Notes under the pieces: generated by a model | What the model saw: only the letters and a program-made list of their open reading frames with translations | What the model was told of the DNA's origin: nothing | Database searches by the model: none | In this document: in pieces, positions 52,173-62,070 of the stretch | How positions within the stretch are numbered: position 1 is the first letter of the stretch | Layout: each line of letters begins with the position of its first letter | Made by a program: the position numbers and the translations under genes | Source: Bacteroidales bacterium 6E | Lineage (GTDB): Bacteria > Bacteroidota > Bacteroidia > Bacteroidales > Prolixibacteraceae | Assembly (NCBI GenBank): GCA_001270045.2 | Contig: DF970671.1 | Location: forward strand, 115,929-179,928 | Length of the DNA stretch: 64,000 nt | Direction of reading: 5' to 3'

Positions 52173-52499
52173 ATGTTACAAAAGTCTTATTACGGTGTCT
52201 GGTTCATAGTCTATTACCTATATCAATTGGTAAAGTCAAACATTCAAATTGCAATCCTTGCTCTTTCGCCACGATTGGATTTTAATTATGGATTTGTAGA
52301 AATACCCTTAACCCTCAAATCTGATTTCGGATTGTTACTGTTCAGCAACCTGGTTTCAATGACTCCGGGCTCGTTGGTTACCGAAATTAACGATGACAGG
52401 ACAATTGCGACAGTGCATGTTATTTTTTCTCCAAGTGAAAAAGAAGTATCTGATGGAATACAAAAAATGCAGGGTATGATTAAACGATTTATCGCATAG
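52173..52499 (+). CDS. mnhE: Na+/H+ antiporter subunit MnhE, short form
   Basis: 108 residues against about 160 in typical MnhE. The N-terminal pair of helices is missing; the first helix here is YYGVWFIVYYLYQLVKSNIQ. The conserved soluble part is present: LLFSNLVSMTPGSLVTEIND and TVHVIFSPSEKEVSDGIQKM. No frameshift is evident upstream, since mnhD ends only three bases before, so the short form is probably genuine. Confidence 0.9.
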   Translation: MLQKSYYGVWFIVYYLYQLVKSNIQIAILALSPRLDFNYGFVEIPLTLKSDFGLLLFSNLVSMTPGSLVTEINDDRTIATVHVIFSPSEKEVSDGIQKMQGMIKRFIA

Positions 52500-52502
52500 A
52501 AA

Positions 52503-52775
52503 ATGGAATCAACACTTATAAATATTCCTTTATTGCTCATATTTGGCATGTTGATCCTGGCTTTTGCCCTGGCTTTTGCAAGAATGCTGAAAGGTCCGGA
52601 AATGAGCGACCGGATAGCGGCCATGGAATTGATTTCATCAGTCACGATGGCCTTTGTGCTTAGCTATAGTATCTTGGTAAACAAAGCCATCTATTTCGAT
52701 ATAGTGATAGTTATCTCATTAATCTCTTTTATTGGCACGGTTGCGGTTTCCACTTATCTAAAACAGAAAAAATGA
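52503..52775 (+). CDS. mnhF: Na+/H+ antiporter subunit MnhF
   Basis: 90 residues, three helices. FARMLKGPEMSDRIAAMELI is the MnhF signature (RxxxGPxxxDRxxA). Overlaps mnhG by four bases. Confidence 0.93.
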   Translation: MESTLINIPLLLIFGMLILAFALAFARMLKGPEMSDRIAAMELISSVTMAFVLSYSILVNKAIYFDIVIVISLISFIGTVAVSTYLKQKK

Positions 52776-53065
52776 CAACAATGGCAACAATGGTATTATT
52801 CTTTCTTGGGGCATTTTTTATTCTGGTTTCTGCCGTTGGCTTAATTAGGTTCCCTGACTTATACACCCGAATGCATGCGACCACCAAGGCCACATCGTTT
52901 GGATTGTTGCTGTTAATACTGGGTGTGGCCATATACTTTAATACCGGTATGGTATGGCTGAAGGCTGTTTTGGTTATTGTCTTTATTTATTTGACTGCAC
53001 CGCTGGCATCCCATGCTATCGCCAAATCGAAAGACGATATGGATGAGGGGAATGCCGATGTCTGA
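52772..53065 (+). CDS. mnhG: Na+/H+ antiporter subunit MnhG
   Basis: 97 residues, three helices. VGLIRFPDLYTRMHATTKAT followed by FGLLLLILGV and VFIYLTAPLASHAIAKS is diagnostic of MnhG/MrpG. Last gene of the operon; converges with the membrane AraC gene. Confidence 0.94.
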   Translation: MTTMATMVLFFLGAFFILVSAVGLIRFPDLYTRMHATTKATSFGLLLLILGVAIYFNTGMVWLKAVLVIVFIYLTAPLASHAIAKSKDDMDEGNADV

Positions 53066-53110
53066 ATTTTCGTTGTGAAATTTTAAACTCTCCCGTAAAG
53101 AGGAATCATT

Positions 53111-54315
53111 TTAATTGTTTTGGGCAACGTATGATCCCGGTGATACGCCCTCATGTTTTTTGAAGTCTGAAATAAAGGCGTTCCGGGAAGAAAAACCGGA
53201 TATCATTCCAATGGCCTCAAGTGTCATTTCACTGGCCTTGCCTTCATGGATCATTTTTTTGGCATGGTTAATCCTCCATTCATTCCTGTAATCATTAAAG
53301 CTTTGCTTTTTTATTTCCCTGAAATAATAACCGAGATGATGGGCTGGAACCTCTATCTGTACCGATAACTGCAAAAGGTTGAAATCGGGTTTCAGGTAGG
53401 GCTGCTGTTCTTGCATGAATGATTCGGTTTTCTGAAAGATATGGCTCAGGTAATCTGATTCCAGATTTATGGTTGGTCGTCCATCTGAAGTATTTTTTTG
53501 CGGAATTCTTTCACCGTCTGGTTTGTTGGATAATTCAGTGGTAGGTATCCGAGGTAATCCGTATAAAATGGAGGGATAAAAGAAAGGGGATATCAGTAAT
53601 CCCAAAAGTCCTGTAAATGAAATTACCCTCAAAATATTAAAAGTGAAAAACAACTCGGAAAAGTGCATTGCGAAGCTTTTCGAAACCAGGAAGATTTGGC
53701 TGACAACCAAAACAAAGGTAAAAGCCAACAAATTGAAGAGCCATTTTCTCATGAAATGTTGTTTCGACAAAATGGGAGACGATTTTTTTTGTGATATGTA
53801 ACTAATGAGCAATTTAATGGACCATAGCGTATATCCCAAGACCAGGAAAAGCCGAAAATAAAAATCAGAACGGCAGGTAGAATTTTGCTTAACAAAGTAG
53901 CTTCATAAATCATCATGTATTCCTGGTTTTTTACCACCGTTTGGGCAACTTCAACCTTTTCTTGCCATGGCAAAAAAGCATGTGGCAGAGCTGAAAAAAA
54001 ATAAACAATCATAGGCAGTAAATGCCAGATGTCTGTTTTTCTTAATCTTGAATTGTCGGTAAGGACACTCCTGACATACCAGAAAAGCATTGGCCCTATT
54101 AAATATATCGGGGAAACTGCAATTGACAAATTAACGAGGAAAAGACTGATAAGCGTAACTGATTTTGAGTATAGCAATATATACTGGTATAAACCATAAA
54201 GGCTTGTAAAAAAGAAAAATAAACCAAGGTAAACCGAGGCGGTATACTTTCGTGCGTTAAAGACCAATAGAATTAAAGACAGGAAAATTCCCAATAATGA
54301 CAAGAAAACCAGCAT
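53111..54315 (-). pseudogene. Membrane-spanning AraC-family regulator broken by a frameshift
   Basis: The N-terminal frame (ATG 54315) encodes five to six helices (FLSLLGIFLSLILLVFNA, then VSPIYLIGPMLFWYVRSVL and LPMIVYFFSALPHAFLPW). It leaves frame at a short A/T run, four A at 53847-53850 on the plus strand. One extra T on the coding strand would join FIFGF to FLVLGYTLWSIKLL, and the second frame then carries two more helices and the AraC domain (LQLSVQIEVPAHHLGYYFRE, LEAIGMISGFSSRNAFISDF, GVSPGSYVAQ). Reconstructed length is ~401 residues. Unshifted, the product ends near 53749 without the DNA-binding domain. Divergent from the GLUG gene, its likely former target. Confidence 0.8.
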
Positions 54316-55045
54316 TTGATGAATCTTAAAAAAAGAATCAAGTTACAACAATGCCTGAAAAATAGCAATATGTTAATCCGGCTTTTTCCCAATTATTTTA
54401 TTCTGATAAACCATTGATTGTCTGGTACTCAAGTCTGCTGGAAAATATATGGAAGCTTTCCCGATAACCATTCTCTTTACCAATAGACATTTTTTCATAT
54501 AAGGTTTTAACACAGGTCAGTTTCTGGTTAATAACCTGTTTTCTTCACTAAGGCTACAATTCGACTTCTAAAACTGTAGGTTATTTTTTACAACCTGACA
54601 AGTCAGGATTCACAAAATGTAAGACCACGACCCGAACCACTTTGCCCCATTTTTCAAAAACGGTACAAGGGCAGGACTTAAAAATTTCCGCAATGGTTTT
54701 CCCTTCCCGAATTTTGTATAGGGTTATATCCATCAGCTGAATTCATGAGATGGTCGTGTAGAACCGGACGAACCGTGGATACAGGACCGTCTCTGGATCG
54801 GTAAAGGAAAAACTGAAGGATAACTGAATACCTCTATTGTCATGAAAAATGATTCCTAAAGTCTGAACCAAAATGAAAATTGTCAGCTGGCATTTTCTGG
54901 AGATCTCAAGCCAACCATTGGCTAATCGCAGTTTTTTGAATGACTGTCATGTAATAGCCCTCTTACCTAAAATGCATCAAAGCATTACCCTGACAAAAAT
55001 CCCGATTTTAATTCAACTGATTTATAACCGATTTTTTAAAAAAAG
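54316..55045. other. Long gene-free region upstream of the GLUG surface-protein gene
   Basis: About 730 bp with many stops in all frames and no coding sequence recognised. It contains the dyad cluster at 54578-54607 (listed separately) and further AGGTT/AACCT half-sites near 54501 and 54533. It is likely the regulatory region between the membrane AraC gene and the surface protein. Confidence 0.5.
54578..54607. promoter_or_regulatory. Dyad cluster in the AraC/GLUG divergent region
   Basis: AGGTT-N9-AACCT (54578-54596) overlaps the dyad CCTGAC-AA-GTCAGG (54594-54607). More AGGTT/AACCT half-sites occur upstream at ~54501 and ~54533. Candidate operator of the adjacent AraC-family regulator. Confidence 0.45.
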
Positions 55046-55227
55046 ATGAAAAAACTATTACTTCTCAACCTGATCTTGCTCGTAATGGGCTGGTGCTTAA
55101 ATGCACAAACCGCCACACCACCGGCAAGTGGTGATGGATCTACCAGCAATCCTTACCAGATTGCCACATTGGAAAACCTTTACTGGATTTCGGTAAACAA
55201 GGGGGTTTGGGACAAACACTTTGTTCA

Positions 55228-55256
55228 AACTGCCGACATTGATGCCTCAGCCACGG
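55228..55256 (+). repeat. Near-identical segment of the internal module duplication (copy 1)
   Basis: A 29-base segment encoding QTADIDASA recurs at 56669-56698, a spacing of about 1.44 kb. Matching later blocks (AEMKTQSTYTDWDF at ~56.17 kb and AEMKTQSTFTGWDF at ~57.36 kb) show that a whole GLUG module was duplicated. Confidence 0.65.
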
Positions 55257-57764
55257 CTTCCTGGCCTGACGGAGGCTGGAAACCCATTGGTACATTTGAA
55301 TTGGATTTCAGTGAAAATCCTTTTACAGGTTCCTATGACGGGACAAATCATTCCATCAGCGGACTGACAATCAACCGGCCAAATTCAGGTTCCTATCATA
55401 ATGGTATGTTCTGATTTGCAAAAGGAGCAACCATCCAGAACCTTGGGTTGCATGATGTAAGTATTGTATCTTTATATAACGTGGGTGGTTTGGGTGGCCG
55501 CCTGTTGGACTGTATAGTCACGAACTGCCAAATAACAGGATCAGTAACGACTACAATTAATGATTATGGTTATAGCACAGGAGGTTTGGCCGCCATTTTA
55601 TATAATTCTACCCTGTCAAATTGCCACAGTACTTGTAGTGTCAGCGGAACCGGCAACGTTGGAGGGATGATTGGAAATTGTTCACTTTCGACAATTTTTG
55701 ACTGTCACAGTTCTGGCAATGTTGGTCACAGCACAACAACCACTTATTCAAAAATTGGCGGATTTGCAGGGCAGGTCCTTGGTTCTTCCTTGTCGAAAAT
55801 TTTCAGTACGGGAAACGTAACTGCCACAGGCGATTATACAAGCGGCAATACAACGGGTGGATTCGTTGGACATTCCAGTTCTTATTATTTTGAACCCTAC
55901 CAGTCAAACTTGATCTCTGACTGTTACTGCAGTGGCAATGTAAGCGGGGGATCCAAAATCGGTGGTTTTGTGGGAACCAATTATTGTGCAAGTGGTACGA
56001 GCACGATTACCAAATGTTATAGTCGGGGTATAATAACCGGAACCGGATCAGTTTGGGGTTTTGTGGGAGAAAATAGTGGAACGATATACAACTGCTATTT
56101 TGATGCAGATGTGGATGGACTTAGTTATACAGTAAGTGGTACTTCCGTATACGGTTCCATAGGAAAATCGACTGCTGAAATGAAAACCCAATCAACTTAT
56201 ACAGATTGGGACTTTACTTTCATCTGGGGTATTGGTGAAGGGAATAACGATGGTTATCCGTATCTTCTTCCTTCGTCAACTTGTTCGGATGGGACCATTG
56301 TCTTGACATCAGGCCCTGAAAGCCAGACGGTATGTTACGGCACTGCCATCTCGCCCATTGTGTATACAATTGGAGGAGGGGCTACAGGAGCTGAAGTGAG
56401 CGGTTTGCCAGATGGCCTTACAGGCGCCTTAAGCGGCGAAACCTTTACGATCACTGGCACTTCAACGGTTTCAGGATCCTTTCCATATACAGTCACTACT
56501 TCGGGTGCTGTCTCGCCCTGCATCAATGCAACGGCAACCGGCACGATTACAATTTTCGGATATTCCGGTGGCAATGGTACCGAAAGTAACCCATTTCAGA
56601 TTGCCACACTTGCCGACCTGAAATTCCTGAGCGAGAACAGTTGTCATTGGGATAAGCATTTTATTCAAACTGCCGACATTGATGCCTCAGCCACAAATAC
56701 ATGGGATGACGGCAAAGGCTGGCTGGCAATTGGTACCTCAACTGCTCCGTTTTATGGCACGTATGACGGGATGCTGCACACAATAAGTAATCTTTACATT
56801 AACCGGCCATACGCGGGCAATCAGGGGCTTTTTGGTTATATAAGCAATTTTCTTACTCAAATTTCAATGGTTAAAAACCTGGGCGTAACCAATGTCAATA
56901 TAAATGCAAGAAATAATATTGGTGGGCTAGTGGGTTTTAATTTGGGGGATGTATCAAACTGTTACAGTACCGGCACGGTGGTTGCGAGTAACGTCGAAGT
57001 AGGTGGATTAGTAGGACAAAACAAGGGTTCTATAACTTATTGTTACAGTGAGGCTGATGTTACAGGTTACTGGCTGGTTGGCGGATTGGTTGGAAATACA
57101 AATGGTTATGGCTCCGAAATCATCAACTGTTATAGCAGAGGTTCTGTTACTTCAGTATCAGAAGGATCCGGCGGGCTAGTTGGAGTGATTATGTATGATG
57201 CATTGATTAGAAATTGTTACAGCACCGGGTTGATGAATAATTCTGGTGCAGGCGGATTGGTCGGATTAATTGATGGCGTCGGTTCTGTGGTAAACTCTTT
57301 CTGGGATGTCGAAACATCAGGGGTTAACGTTAGTGCCGGAGGGACAGCCAAAACTACAGCCGAAATGAAAACCCAATCGACTTTTACAGGCTGGGATTTT
57401 ATGACTATCTGGGGTATTAACGCCGGTAATAATGATGGATATCCTCACCTTATAACCGAATCGGCATGCGTTGATGGAGCACTCTATTTAGTTTCCGGTT
57501 TAAATACCCAAACCGTTTACACCAATTCGAGCATCATTCCCATTGTTTATTTTGTGGGTGGAGGAGCTTCCGGTGTTTCCATATCGCCAGCCACACTGCC
57601 ACCAAAATTTTCAGGCATTTATGATCCAGTCAACGGCACATACACCATCAGTGGCTTATGTCAAGCTAATTACACCTTAAATTATTCATTAACTACAACC
57701 GGTACAAAATTTCCATGCAAAGAGGCTACTGTGAGCGGGATTATAAAAGTCATTATACAGCCTT

Positions 57765-59270
57765 CAGTAAATATAACCGGAACCAACAGTCCGATCTGCT
57801 ATGGCTCGGATGCCAAATTCTATCTTCAAGGGACAACCGGTGTTGAGGTTACCTACAGTCTTGATGGGGGTGCAACGACATCAACTGTTATCCTGGTTGA
57901 AGGAAAAGCAACGATTGAAGTAAAAGGGGCTACGAGTGACAAAACGCTGTCGCTTATCAGTGCCAGAAACACTGAGTACGGATGTACTTTTCCATTAAAA
58001 GGCACATCTGCTGTAATTGTCAATAATTTACCTGCCGCGAGCATTTCAGGCGACCACGAAGGCTGTGTATCCACCACGCTTACAGCAGGAACCGATGCTT
58101 CCACTCCCATTTATGAATGGTATAAAGAGGGAGTATTATTGGCAGGCGAGAGTAATTCAACACTTGTAGCTACACAAGCTGGTTCCTATACGGTGAAGGT
58201 TACAGATGGCATTACCAAATGTTCGGATATTTCCGATGATTTTGCCGTAATCCTCAGTACACATACAGTAAGTATTACAGCCAATAACCAACCCATCTGT
58301 TATGGGTCAGATGCGGAATTTTCTCTTGAGGGGACACCCGGGACAGTGGTAACTTACAGTTTTGATGGAGGAACATCCCAAAGTACAATTCCTTTGGATG
58401 CTGGAAGCGCTTCAGTCATTTACAAGCAGGCAGTGGGTGATGTAACCCTCTCGCTTATCAGCATTGAATTAACCGCAACAGGTTGTACCAGGGAGTTAAC
58501 TGAAACGTCGACAGTAGAAATCTATATTCCCACAGCGATCATTTCAGGCAACCAGGTAAGCTGCGTATCCACGACGCTTACAGCAGAAACCGATGCCCTG
58601 ATGCCCATTTATGAGTGGCATAAAGATGGAGCATTGATAGCGGGTGAGAGTAGTTCAACGCTTACAGTTACGCAATCGGGGGCCTATAAGTTGATGGTTT
58701 CCGATGTCAGTACCAAATGCTCGAATATCTCCGGGGATTTTAACGTAACCATTAATCCATTGCCAGAAGTAACCATCACAGGAAACAACAGTTCCATCTG
58801 CTACATTACGGATGCAGAATTCTATCTTGAGGGAACACCAGGAGCAGAGGTCACATACAATTTCAACGGCGGTACAAACCGAACCAGAGTCTTGGGTGAA
58901 GGAATTACAACGGTCACTTTTGATGAAGCCCCTTATGATATCACCCTGTCGCTTGAAAGTATCTATAACCCTTCAACAGGTTGCAGAAAATTTTCAAACA
59001 CTGAATCGACTGTATTTGTCAATCCAGATCCTAAAGTGAGCATTGACGGTTATCATGAGGACTGTCAATCTACCACCCTGAAAGCAGTAACAGATACACC
59101 CAACCCTGTTTATGCCTGGTTGATTGCTGAGGGTGAAGAACCAATACAAGTCGGAGACGGATCAACTCTTGAAGTGACACAATCCGATGACTATTATCTT
59201 TTTGTAACCGATAAAATCACCGGATGTTTTGCTTTTTCAGGTCCCTTTGCTGTATCCATTAATCCTCTGC
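57765..59270 (+). repeat. Three tandem ~500-bp Ig/PKD-like coding repeats
   Basis: Units begin near 57770 (NITGTNSPICYGSDA), 58270 (SITANNQPICYGSDA) and 58770 (TITGNNSSICYITDA), with paired downstream blocks CVSTTLTAGTD, CVSTTLTAETD and CQSTTLKAVTD. The regular period and similarity are typical of stalk-like repeats in Bacteroidota surface proteins. Confidence 0.7.
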
Positions 59271-59841
59271 CTGCTGTTGCCATTACTGGCAATAATTCCA
59301 TAATTATTGGGGAAACAACAACGGTGAGTCCCATCACAGGCGGCACCTGGAAAAGCAATAACGAAGCCATTGCAACAATTACTGATGGAGGGATTGTGAA
59401 AGGTATAGCACAAGGTACGGCAACTTTTACCTTTACTGATGAAAATACAGGCTGTAAGGCAACAACTGATGCAATATCCGTAACAGGTGCTCCCCCTGTA
59501 TTCACTACGTGTCCGGGTGCCCAAACCGCAAATGCTGTTGCCGGATTGTGCAGCGCCGTGGTAACATACGAGGCATCCGCATCTGGTTCACCTGAGCCTA
59601 TAATGACTTATGAATTTTCTGGCGCAACTATAGGAAGCGGCAGTGGAAGCGGCAGTGGTACCGCCTTCAATACAGGCGATACCTATGTAACCATTTCTGT
59701 AAGCAACGGTATAGCACCTGATGCAACCTGCAGCTTTACAGTTACGGTTACCGACAACGAAGCACCGGAAATCACCTGTGCCCCAGATGTCGCCCAAAAT
59801 GTTGATCCAGGCATGTGCTCGGCAGTTGTAAATGTTGTTAC

Positions 59842-60036
59842 ACCAACGCCCATGTCCTTACCTATCTTTTTCCTTATGATTCAGCCTTGTTTTTCAATAT
59901 GGCAAAAGAGGTGAATGATTCAAGGTTTGAGGCTGGATTCCATTTCCGCAGCGACAACGAGGCAGGAATGATCCTGGGTGAAAAAATCGGCCACGAGGTG
60001 GTAAAATGGGGAAAACAGCGTGCCGAAAGCCAATAG
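59842..60036 (+). pseudogene. C-terminal remnant of a PAP2-family phosphatase
   Basis: In the frame ending at TAG 60036 the sequence reads NAHVLTYLFPYDSALFFNMA and then SRFEAGFHFRSDNEAGMILG. The latter carries the PAP2 C-terminal signature SRxxxGxHxxxD exactly. The earlier PAP2 motifs (KxxxxxxRP and PSGH) are absent: upstream of ~59.845 kb the DNA belongs to the HYR domain of the giant surface protein in another frame. The 5' two-thirds of the gene is therefore missing. An in-frame ATG at 59815 could drive a short product, but its first ~11 residues are out-of-frame HYR sequence. Confidence 0.8.
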
Positions 60037-60073
60037 ATACAGTTCAATAAAAATCAATGAAAAATTGCAAACC

Positions 60074-60823
60074 ATGAAAGCAACCCTTCTTTTTTCGCTT
60101 ATCACGTTCATGTACTTTTTGAACACCAATGCACAAAGTGGTTCACCTGCCGGGGAGACCCTGTTCCGATTGTATGCCGATTCGGCATCGCTGTCGAGCG
60201 ACGCAACGCCCATGGTGGCTGATTTTAAGGAACGGGTGAATCGCATTCGGCCCGGACTGGCCTTTGATGTCGGATTCGTGGTTTACACAACCCCCGCCAT
60301 GGTGTATTATGCTCCCAAAAGCAAGAATGTGGTAACCTCGCTTTACCATGAATTGCCCGATGAGCCCAAGGCTTTTTTCAACACCTATTCTGACAATGCT
60401 GAAGCGGCCAAAGAGTTTTTTGCCGTGTTTTTTAACGGATTCTATATCGCGCATGAGCTGGGTCACGGACTGGTGGCCGCTTATGGGTTGTCGGACCCTA
60501 AAGCCATGTACCGTGAGGAGCTGGAGGTCAACCTGATTGCCATGAATTATTGGCACAGTGTAGGCAAAACGGCCGAGCTTGAAAAATGTTACCAATTTGC
60601 CAAGGCATTTCTGGGTAAAGTACCCGACCCTGTCCCCAGTGATGCTACTGACCGCATTGCCTGGTTTAACGGACATTACTGGGAACTGGGCCCCCAGCCC
60701 GAAAAATATGGCTACTTCCAGTTCAGCCAGTTTGTCGACATTTACGAAAACCACCCCAGGGTACAGATTGATGAATATCTAAAAAATTACATCGTCCAAC
60801 TGGAGGAACGCAAGAAGCAATAA
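60074..60823 (+). CDS. Secreted HExxH (gluzincin-like) protein
   Basis: 249 residues from ATG 60074 with signal peptide MKATLLFSLITFMYFLNTNA. The zinc motif is YIAHELGHGLVAAYG, and about 20 residues on YREELEVNLIAMNYW supplies a Glu in the helix pattern of gluzincin third ligands. The C-terminal part is helical (KYGYFQFSQFVDIYEN). No named peptidase family was recognised. It resembles the HExxH protein at 33 kb in layout (about 140-190 residues before HELGH, no pro-domain). It starts 37 bp after the PAP2 remnant and appears intact amid broken genes. Confidence 0.75.
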   Translation: MKATLLFSLITFMYFLNTNAQSGSPAGETLFRLYADSASLSSDATPMVADFKERVNRIRPGLAFDVGFVVYTTPAMVYYAPKSKNVVTSLYHELPDEPKAFFNTYSDNAEAAKEFFAVFFNGFYIAHELGHGLVAAYGLSDPKAMYREELEVNLIAMNYWHSVGKTAELEKCYQFAKAFLGKVPDPVPSDATDRIAWFNGHYWELGPQPEKYGYFQFSQFVDIYENHPRVQIDEYLKNYIVQLEERKKQ

Positions 60824-60856
60824 AAAATCAGCATTTAAAAGGATTGCATTTTGCCC

Positions 60857-61024
60857 ATGAATGTACACCAATTTACACTGAAAGGCCTGCGGTGAAAGGT
60901 TTCACCACAGATTACCCTTATTACCCTGAACCACATCAAGCTGTGGGATGACGTCTTTCCCGATGACAAACGCAACGGGAAAGTCATCCTTTTAAAAATC
61001 CCCATCGGGGAGACCGAATTGTAA
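60857..61024 (+). pseudogene. Short interrupted coding remnant
   Basis: In one frame the sequence reads MNVHQFTLKGLR, a TGA stop (60893-60895), then KVSPQITLITLNHIKLWDD and VFPDDKRNGKVILLKIPIGE up to TAA at 61024. Codon choice matches neighbouring genes and the downstream piece looks coding, but it lacks a start and overlaps the 3' end of the CPBP gene by 41 bp. The family is not recognised. Confidence 0.4.
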
Positions 61025-61811
61025 TTATCAAAACCACAACCACCCATAAAACCGCTACATAAATCATATAGAAATCGAGCGAATCTCCCAGACCCATGTC
61101 AGGGAAAAGCATCCCCCTGATTGTCCCCGAGGAGTTCATGCCCAAATGGATAAGAATAGCCATTACAATATTCCCCGAAGTGTTGTTGAATACCCAGGTG
61201 TAAATGAAACTTGAACCTATGACTGCCACAAAAAACAAGGCCACCATCGGAATTGTAACCTCAAACCCACTGATTGCCGTGCCTGATTTTGCCCAGAAAA
61301 GAGGCGCATGCCACAATGCCCAGATAAACCCGACAATGACACTCGACCGGATCGGACGTGACCTGGGATCAAGCAACGGCAGTAAGAACCCCCTCCACCC
61401 AAATTCCTCGGCCAGGGGTCCAAATATCACGGGAACGATAAATACAATGGGAAGCCAGGGCAAGAGTCCTACATTCACTTCACCCACCTGACCGTTCAAA
61501 ACCAGGTATCCCAGAAATGCCAAACCAACCAAAACTGGCCCTATACCGAGGCTTATGAGCATCCACTTCATCTCTTTCCTCCTCAATCGCAGCCTTGATT
61601 TTAGTTCCTGTAATCCACTCTTTCCATCAAAGAATGCGGTCAGAAAAATGCCTGCCAGGGTAGGACTATAGGCCCCTATGAAAAACAACAGTAAAACAAC
61701 CGGGACTGAATCGAAGGGGCTTGATTCTATTTTATCGAGAACAGGCAGCCAGCACCCCCATGCAAATATATAGGACAAAACAATAAACAATATCAGTTTC
61801 TTTTGTTTCAT
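60984..61811 (-). CDS. CPBP family intramembrane metalloprotease (CAAX protease-like)
   Basis: 275 residues with about eight helices. Motif 1 is PLAEEFGWRGFLLPLL (EExxxR), motif 2 is VGFIWALWHAPLFW (His), and motif 3 is MAILIHLGMNSSG (HxxxN). These are the metal-binding and catalytic residues of the ABI/Rce1 superfamily. Members cleave membrane peptides or confer bacteriocin self-immunity; the substrate here is unknown. All key residues are intact although neighbouring genes are broken. Confidence 0.9.
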   Translation of the reverse strand: MKQKKLILFIVLSYIFAWGCWLPVLDKIESSPFDSVPVVLLLFFIGAYSPTLAGIFLTAFFDGKSGLQELKSRLRLRRKEMKWMLISLGIGPVLVGLAFLGYLVLNGQVGEVNVGLLPWLPIVFIVPVIFGPLAEEFGWRGFLLPLLDPRSRPIRSSVIVGFIWALWHAPLFWAKSGTAISGFEVTIPMVALFFVAVIGSSFIYTWVFNNTSGNIVMAILIHLGMNSSGTIRGMLFPDMGLGDSLDFYMIYVAVLWVVVVLIITIRSPRWGFLKG

Positions 61812-62013
61812 ATCTGATTGGTTATGCGATGGATTTGCCTGTAACGCACCGGAAACTTCCCAAATATAAAAAATACCCGAATCACAACCGTCATATCAAA
61901 CGGTATCCCAGCCAAAGAAAAGCCTATTTTTATGGCCATTTTCCATTTACAAAATGAGAATCGAAAAAATCACCTGCAACAAAAAGCAATATTTCGATTT
62001 ATTGCCCAGTAAC

Positions 62014-62062
62014 AGGATGACATACTTGGTGAGGATGTCATCCTCTTAGAAGATGTCATCCT
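62014..62062. repeat. Inverted and direct 10-bp repeats
   Basis: AGGATGACAT (62014-62023) is inverted against ATGTCATCCT at 62035-62044, with a second ATGTCATCCT at 62053-62062. It sits just after the end of the broken serine hydrolase and can form two alternative hairpins; terminator-like but without a T run. Confidence 0.55.
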
Positions 62063-62070
62063 CCTGTGCA

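Larger units (their letters stand above)
55046..59914 (+). pseudogene. Giant secreted GLUG/Ig-like/HYR surface protein with internal stop and foreign 3' end
   Basis: A single frame from ATG 55046 (signal LLLNLILLVMGWCLNAQ) to 59914 with one internal TGA at 55412-55414. Order: two homologous ~480-residue modules, each starting SNPYQIATLENL-like and QTADIDASA and containing GLUG repeats (GGLVGQNKGSITYCYS); then three ~165-residue Ig/PKD-like repeats (~57.77, 58.27 and 58.77 kb, each with PICYGSDAEF-like and YEWYKEG motifs); a BIG2-like segment (NNEAIATITDGGIVKGIAQG); and one HYR domain. The stop replaces a Gly: GMF-stop-FAKGA corresponds to GLFGYIS in the second module. The 3' end breaks off inside an HYR domain and runs into PAP2 sequence, so no T9SS tail remains. 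A TTG at 55448 might allow partial translation without a signal peptide. Confidence 0.8.

Noticed and set aside
52173..52499. MnhE truncated by mutation
   Set aside because: It starts three bases after mnhD with a good ATG and no lost upstream coding sequence; the short form is most likely natural.
55412..55414. TGA possibly recoded as glycine, as in genetic code 25
   Set aside because: Many genes in the window end with TGA as a normal stop, and only this one position would need recoding; a point nonsense change is simpler.
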